Part shown: piece after piece, positions 5,795 through 7,759 of the stretch
Position numbering within the stretch: position 1 is the first letter of the stretch
Layout: each line of letters opens with the position of its first letter
Assembly: GCA_946006895.1 (NCBI GenBank)
Contig: CAMFZO010000061.1
Span: 1-7,759, forward strand
DNA: 7,759 bases
Source: an uncultured Clostridia bacterium
Lineage (GTDB): Bacteria > Bacillota > Clostridia > Oscillospirales > Oscillospiraceae
Reading direction: 5' to 3'
Notes under the pieces: generated by a model
Database searches by the model: none
Told to the model about the DNA's origin: nothing
The model's input: the letters and a program-made list of their open reading frames with translations, nothing else
Translations under genes and position numbers: made by a program

Positions 5795-5823
5795 TTGCTT
5801 TTTTCATGGGAATGAGGTATTCT
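5795..5823 (+). promoter_or_regulatory. Candidate weak promoter for mnmA
   Basis: TTGCTT (5795-5800) is 17 bp from TATTCT (5818-5823). The boxes are weak (3 and 4 of 6 matches), and the start would fall near 5830, inside the mnmA ribosome site (AAAGGAAG, 5828-5835). This is awkward, so the real promoter may lie elsewhere in 5718-5842. mnmA must have some promoter here because its neighbour is divergent. Confidence 0.3.
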
Positions 5824-5842
5824 AAACAAAGGAAGTGATACG

Positions 5843-6877
5843 ATGAAAAAGATACTGGTCGCCCTTTCCGGCGGCGTGGACAGCGCCTGTGCCTGCCTGC
5901 TTCTGCGGCAGCAGGGCTATGAGGTGGGCGGCGCGACCATGCTTCTGCGCGACGGTGGAGAGCGGGAGACCGAGGACGCCCGCGAGGCTGCCCGTCAGAT
6001 GGGCCTGGAGTTTTTCCTGCTTGATCTGCGGCGGGAATTCCGGGAGCGGGTCATTGAGCCTTTTGCCCGGGTCTACCAGTCCGGCGGCACCCCCAATCCC
6101 TGCGTCGTCTGCAACCGCACCATGAAATTCGGCCTGTTCCTGGAAAAAGCCCTGGAACTGGGCTATGACGGCATGGCGACGGGCCACTATGCGCGGATCC
6201 TGCGGGAAAACGGACGCTATATACCCTGCAGCGCCCGTGACCGGGCCAAGGATCAGACCTATATGCTCTGCTCCCTGTCGCAGGACCAACTGGCGCACAC
6301 TCTGTTTCCTCTGGGCGAGGCTGCGGATAAGGAATCGGTGCGCAGGGAAGCCCTTGCAGCGGGCCTGAGCCTTGCGCGCAAGCATGATTCTCAGGACATC
6401 TGCTTTGTCCCCGACGGGGACTATATGGCCTATCTGACTACCTGCGGGCTGAAGCCCCAGACCGGTCATTTTATCACCGCAGACGGCAGCGTCCTCGCGC
6501 CCCACAGGGGCATGGAGGCATATACCATCGGGCAGCGGCGGGGTCTGGGAATTGCCCTGGGGGAGCGGACCTATATTTTGGGCAAGCGGGGCGCGGACGT
6601 GATCCTCGGTCCGGAGGAGCAGCTCTATTCCCGGCGGGTCTTTGTCGGCGGGGTGAATTATTTCCCCTATGAAGCGCCGCCGCAGCCCATACGGGTGGAG
6701 GCAAAGCTCCGTTATACAACAACATTCGCACCGGCGCTCCTGACGCCCACGGCAGAGGGCTGTGAGCTTCTGTTTGACGCGCCCCAGCGTGCGGTGACGC
6801 CGGGTCAGACCGCCGCCTTTTACGACGGAGAACGGCTCGTCGGCGGCGGCACCATCACCGGCAGTGAAAAAGAATAA
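5843..6877 (+). CDS. mnmA: tRNA-specific 2-thiouridylase MnmA
   Basis: Encodes 344 aa, close to the usual length of about 360. MnmA uses ATP to adenylate U34 of the tRNAs for Lys, Glu and Gln and then installs sulfur, giving the 2-thiouridine part of the wobble modification. The PP-loop SGGVDS is at 9-14. The motif TPNPCVVCN (83-91) contains C90, at the position of the E. coli nucleophile C102, plus an additional C87 three residues earlier. HDSQDICF (181-188) contains C187, matching E. coli C199. GHYAR (114-118), KDQTYML (136-142) and YTIGQRRGLG (227-236) are further signatures, and the C-terminal beta-barrel domain (about 260-340) is complete. The ATG is preceded by AAAGGAAG (5828-5835), 7 nt from the start. 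It is divergent from DUF2156 and is followed after 20 nt by the cyclophilin gene. The sulfur donor genes (cysteine desulfurase) are not in the window. Confidence 0.96.
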   Translation: MKKILVALSGGVDSACACLLLRQQGYEVGGATMLLRDGGERETEDAREAARQMGLEFFLLDLRREFRERVIEPFARVYQSGGTPNPCVVCNRTMKFGLFLEKALELGYDGMATGHYARILRENGRYIPCSARDRAKDQTYMLCSLSQDQLAHTLFPLGEAADKESVRREALAAGLSLARKHDSQDICFVPDGDYMAYLTTCGLKPQTGHFITADGSVLAPHRGMEAYTIGQRRGLGIALGERTYILGKRGADVILGPEEQLYSRRVFVGGVNYFPYEAPPQPIRVEAKLRYTTTFAPALLTPTAEGCELLFDAPQRAVTPGQTAAFYDGERLVGGGTITGSEKE

Positions 6878-6897
6878 CAAGTGAAGGAGAAGGAACG

Positions 6898-7653
6898 ATG
6901 AAATGTAAAAAATGCGGTCGGCCCATGGGCAAAAGCGGCCTGTGCAGCCATTGTGACAAGGAGAAGATCGCCAAGCTGGCGCAGCCCAAAAGCAAAAAGC
7001 ACCTGTATCTGGCGCTGGGAGCCGTCGCGCTGGTGGCGGTGGTGGCTTTGGTGCTGATCTTCACACTCGGCGGCGGAGAGACGGAAACTCCCACGGAGCC
7101 GCCTCAGTCGCCCACAGAATCGGCGGAAGCGACCTCCGGACAGCCGGCCGCCTCCGGCAAGCACCATGTGCAGATCGAGATTCGGGACTACGGCACCATT
7201 TCCGTGGAGCTGGATGCCGACGCGGCGCCCATCACCGTGGAAAACTTCCTCAAGCTGGCCAACGAGGGCTTCTATAACGGTCTGACCTTCCACCGCATTA
7301 TGGAGGGCTTCATGATGCAGGGCGGCGACCCCGACGGCAACGGCACCGGCGGCTCCGACGAGACTATCCAGGGCGAATTCTCCGAAAACGGCGTGGAAAA
7401 CCCCCTCTCCCACACCCGAGGCGCCATCTCCATGGCCAGAAACGGCTACGATATGAACAGCGCCAGCTCCCAGTTCTTCATCGTCCATGAGGATTCCACC
7501 TTTCTGGACGGTCAATATGCCTGCTTCGGTTACGTGACCGACGGCATGGATGTGGTGGACGCGGTCTGTGAAGCGGCCCGGCCTACCGATGACAACGGCA
7601 CCATCCGGCCGGAGGAACAGCCGGTCATTACGGAAATTCGGGTGATCGACTGA
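6898..7653 (+). CDS. Membrane-anchored zinc-ribbon cyclophilin (peptidyl-prolyl isomerase)
   Basis: Encodes 251 aa. It begins with a short cytoplasmic zinc ribbon (C3-x2-C6, C16-x2-C19) and a basic stretch. One membrane helix follows (about 36-57), then a Thr/Pro/Ser/Glu-rich linker (about 60-88) and a cyclophilin domain (about 89-251) predicted outside the membrane. Cyclophilin active-site residues are present: FHRIMEGFMMQGGD (131-144) with R133, F138, M139 and Q141 (human CypA R55, F60, M61, Q63), and SQFFI (191-195) with F194 (F113). The CypA W121 and H126 positions are F202 and Y207, common changes in bacterial forms. It should catalyse proline isomerisation in exported proteins. AAGGAG (6884-6889) gives a good start. 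It lies 20 nt after mnmA, and its TGA shares one base with the next ATG (TGATG), so the three genes form one operon. Confidence 0.93.
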   Translation: MKCKKCGRPMGKSGLCSHCDKEKIAKLAQPKSKKHLYLALGAVALVAVVALVLIFTLGGGETETPTEPPQSPTESAEATSGQPAASGKHHVQIEIRDYGTISVELDADAAPITVENFLKLANEGFYNGLTFHRIMEGFMMQGGDPDGNGTGGSDETIQGEFSENGVENPLSHTRGAISMARNGYDMNSASSQFFIVHEDSTFLDGQYACFGYVTDGMDVVDAVCEAARPTDDNGTIRPEEQPVITEIRVID

Positions 7654-7759
7654 TGGGTAAAATGCTGGTTTTGGCGGAAAAACCTTCCGTCGGACGTGAA
7701 CTCGCACGGGTCCTGGGCTGCCGGAAAGGCGGCGAAGGCTACCTGGAGGGGGACCGCTA
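7653..7759 (+). CDS. topB: DNA topoisomerase III, 5' fragment
   Basis: The first 35 codons are visible before the window ends. MGKMLVLAEKPSVGREL and the following RVLGC...GYLEGDR match the start of the TOPRIM domain of type IA topoisomerase III, where the Glu of LAEKPS (residue 9) is a catalytic metal-binding residue. The enzyme relaxes and decatenates DNA through a single-strand break. The first ATG overlaps the cyclophilin stop (TGATG at 7651-7655), pointing to translational coupling; a second in-frame ATG at 7662 (Met4) is also possible. The ribosome site is weak (GGGTGA, 7640-7645). TopB-like genes also occur on integrative elements, but this one continues a chromosomal housekeeping operon and I see no other sign of transfer. 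Confidence 0.9.
   Translation, partial: MGKMLVLAEKPSVGRELARVLGCRKGGEGYLEGDR

Noticed and set aside
5718..5842. A riboswitch or small RNA in the divergent intergenic region
   Set aside because: Only about 125 bp, mostly filled by promoter elements and the tandem repeat; no stable hairpin with a T-tract and no known aptamer motif was seen.
5822..6880. A 352-codon minus-strand frame opposite mnmA, and a 295-codon one at 6820-7707 opposite the cyclophilin
   Set aside because: Both mirror well-supported genes, cross gene boundaries and show no family motif or ribosome site.
1..7759. CRISPR array, tRNA, rRNA, prophage, toxin-antitoxin or defence genes
   Set aside because: No regularly spaced repeats, no tRNA-like or rRNA-like segments, and every sizeable coding region is accounted for by housekeeping or envelope genes.

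Overview
The window is a GC-rich, gene-dense piece of a bacterial chromosome. It most likely comes from a Gram-positive Firmicute of class Clostridia, and Oscillospiraceae-like gut anaerobes fit best. The support is strong AAGGAG-type ribosome binding sites, an LCP-family cell-wall ligase, a RicT/PSP1 protein next to holB (a Firmicutes arrangement), a DUF2156/GNAT pair, and GC-rich coding DNA with AT-rich promoter islands. The genus cannot be named from this sequence alone. Bases 1-27 are not biological: they match the Illumina Nextera read-2 adapter, ending in the 19-bp Tn5 mosaic end, so this is an untrimmed contig end.

Layout, left to right. (1) The adapter runs straight into the 3' part of a tiny Cys/Asn/Gly-rich reading frame that ends at 129 and is followed by a rho-independent terminator. 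(2) An extended -10 promoter (about 184-212) drives a 457-aa LCP-family protein with three N-terminal membrane helices (247-1620). (3) A strong hairpin with a T-tract at 1646-1692 separates this gene from a convergent minus-strand block. (4) On the minus strand, read right to left, DUF2156 (5717-4830) overlaps a two-part GNAT acetyltransferase (4833-4030) by 4 nt. An AT-rich promoter island follows, then holB (3940-2996) and ricT (2971-1694). (5) The 125-bp gap 5718-5842 is a divergent promoter region containing an 11-bp tandem repeat that forms two extended -10 elements on the minus strand. (6) On the plus strand, mnmA (5843-6877), a membrane-anchored zinc-ribbon cyclophilin (6898-7653) and the first 35 codons of a topoisomerase III gene (7653 to the window end) are packed as one operon.

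Functionally the window is mostly housekeeping: replication clamp loader (HolB), DNA topology (TopB), tRNA thiolation (MnmA), RNA processing and developmental control (RicT), extracytoplasmic protein folding (cyclophilin) and cell-envelope assembly (LCP protein; DUF2156 is related to the lipid aminoacyltransferase domain). No CRISPR array, tRNA, rRNA, transposase, phage gene or riboswitch was recognised.

I see no convincing new multi-gene system. The observations most worth checking are the extra CX3CX2C cysteine cluster and long basic tail on RicT, the Cys-rich mini-protein at the contig edge, the DUF2156/GNAT overlapping pair, and the tandem extended -10 repeat.
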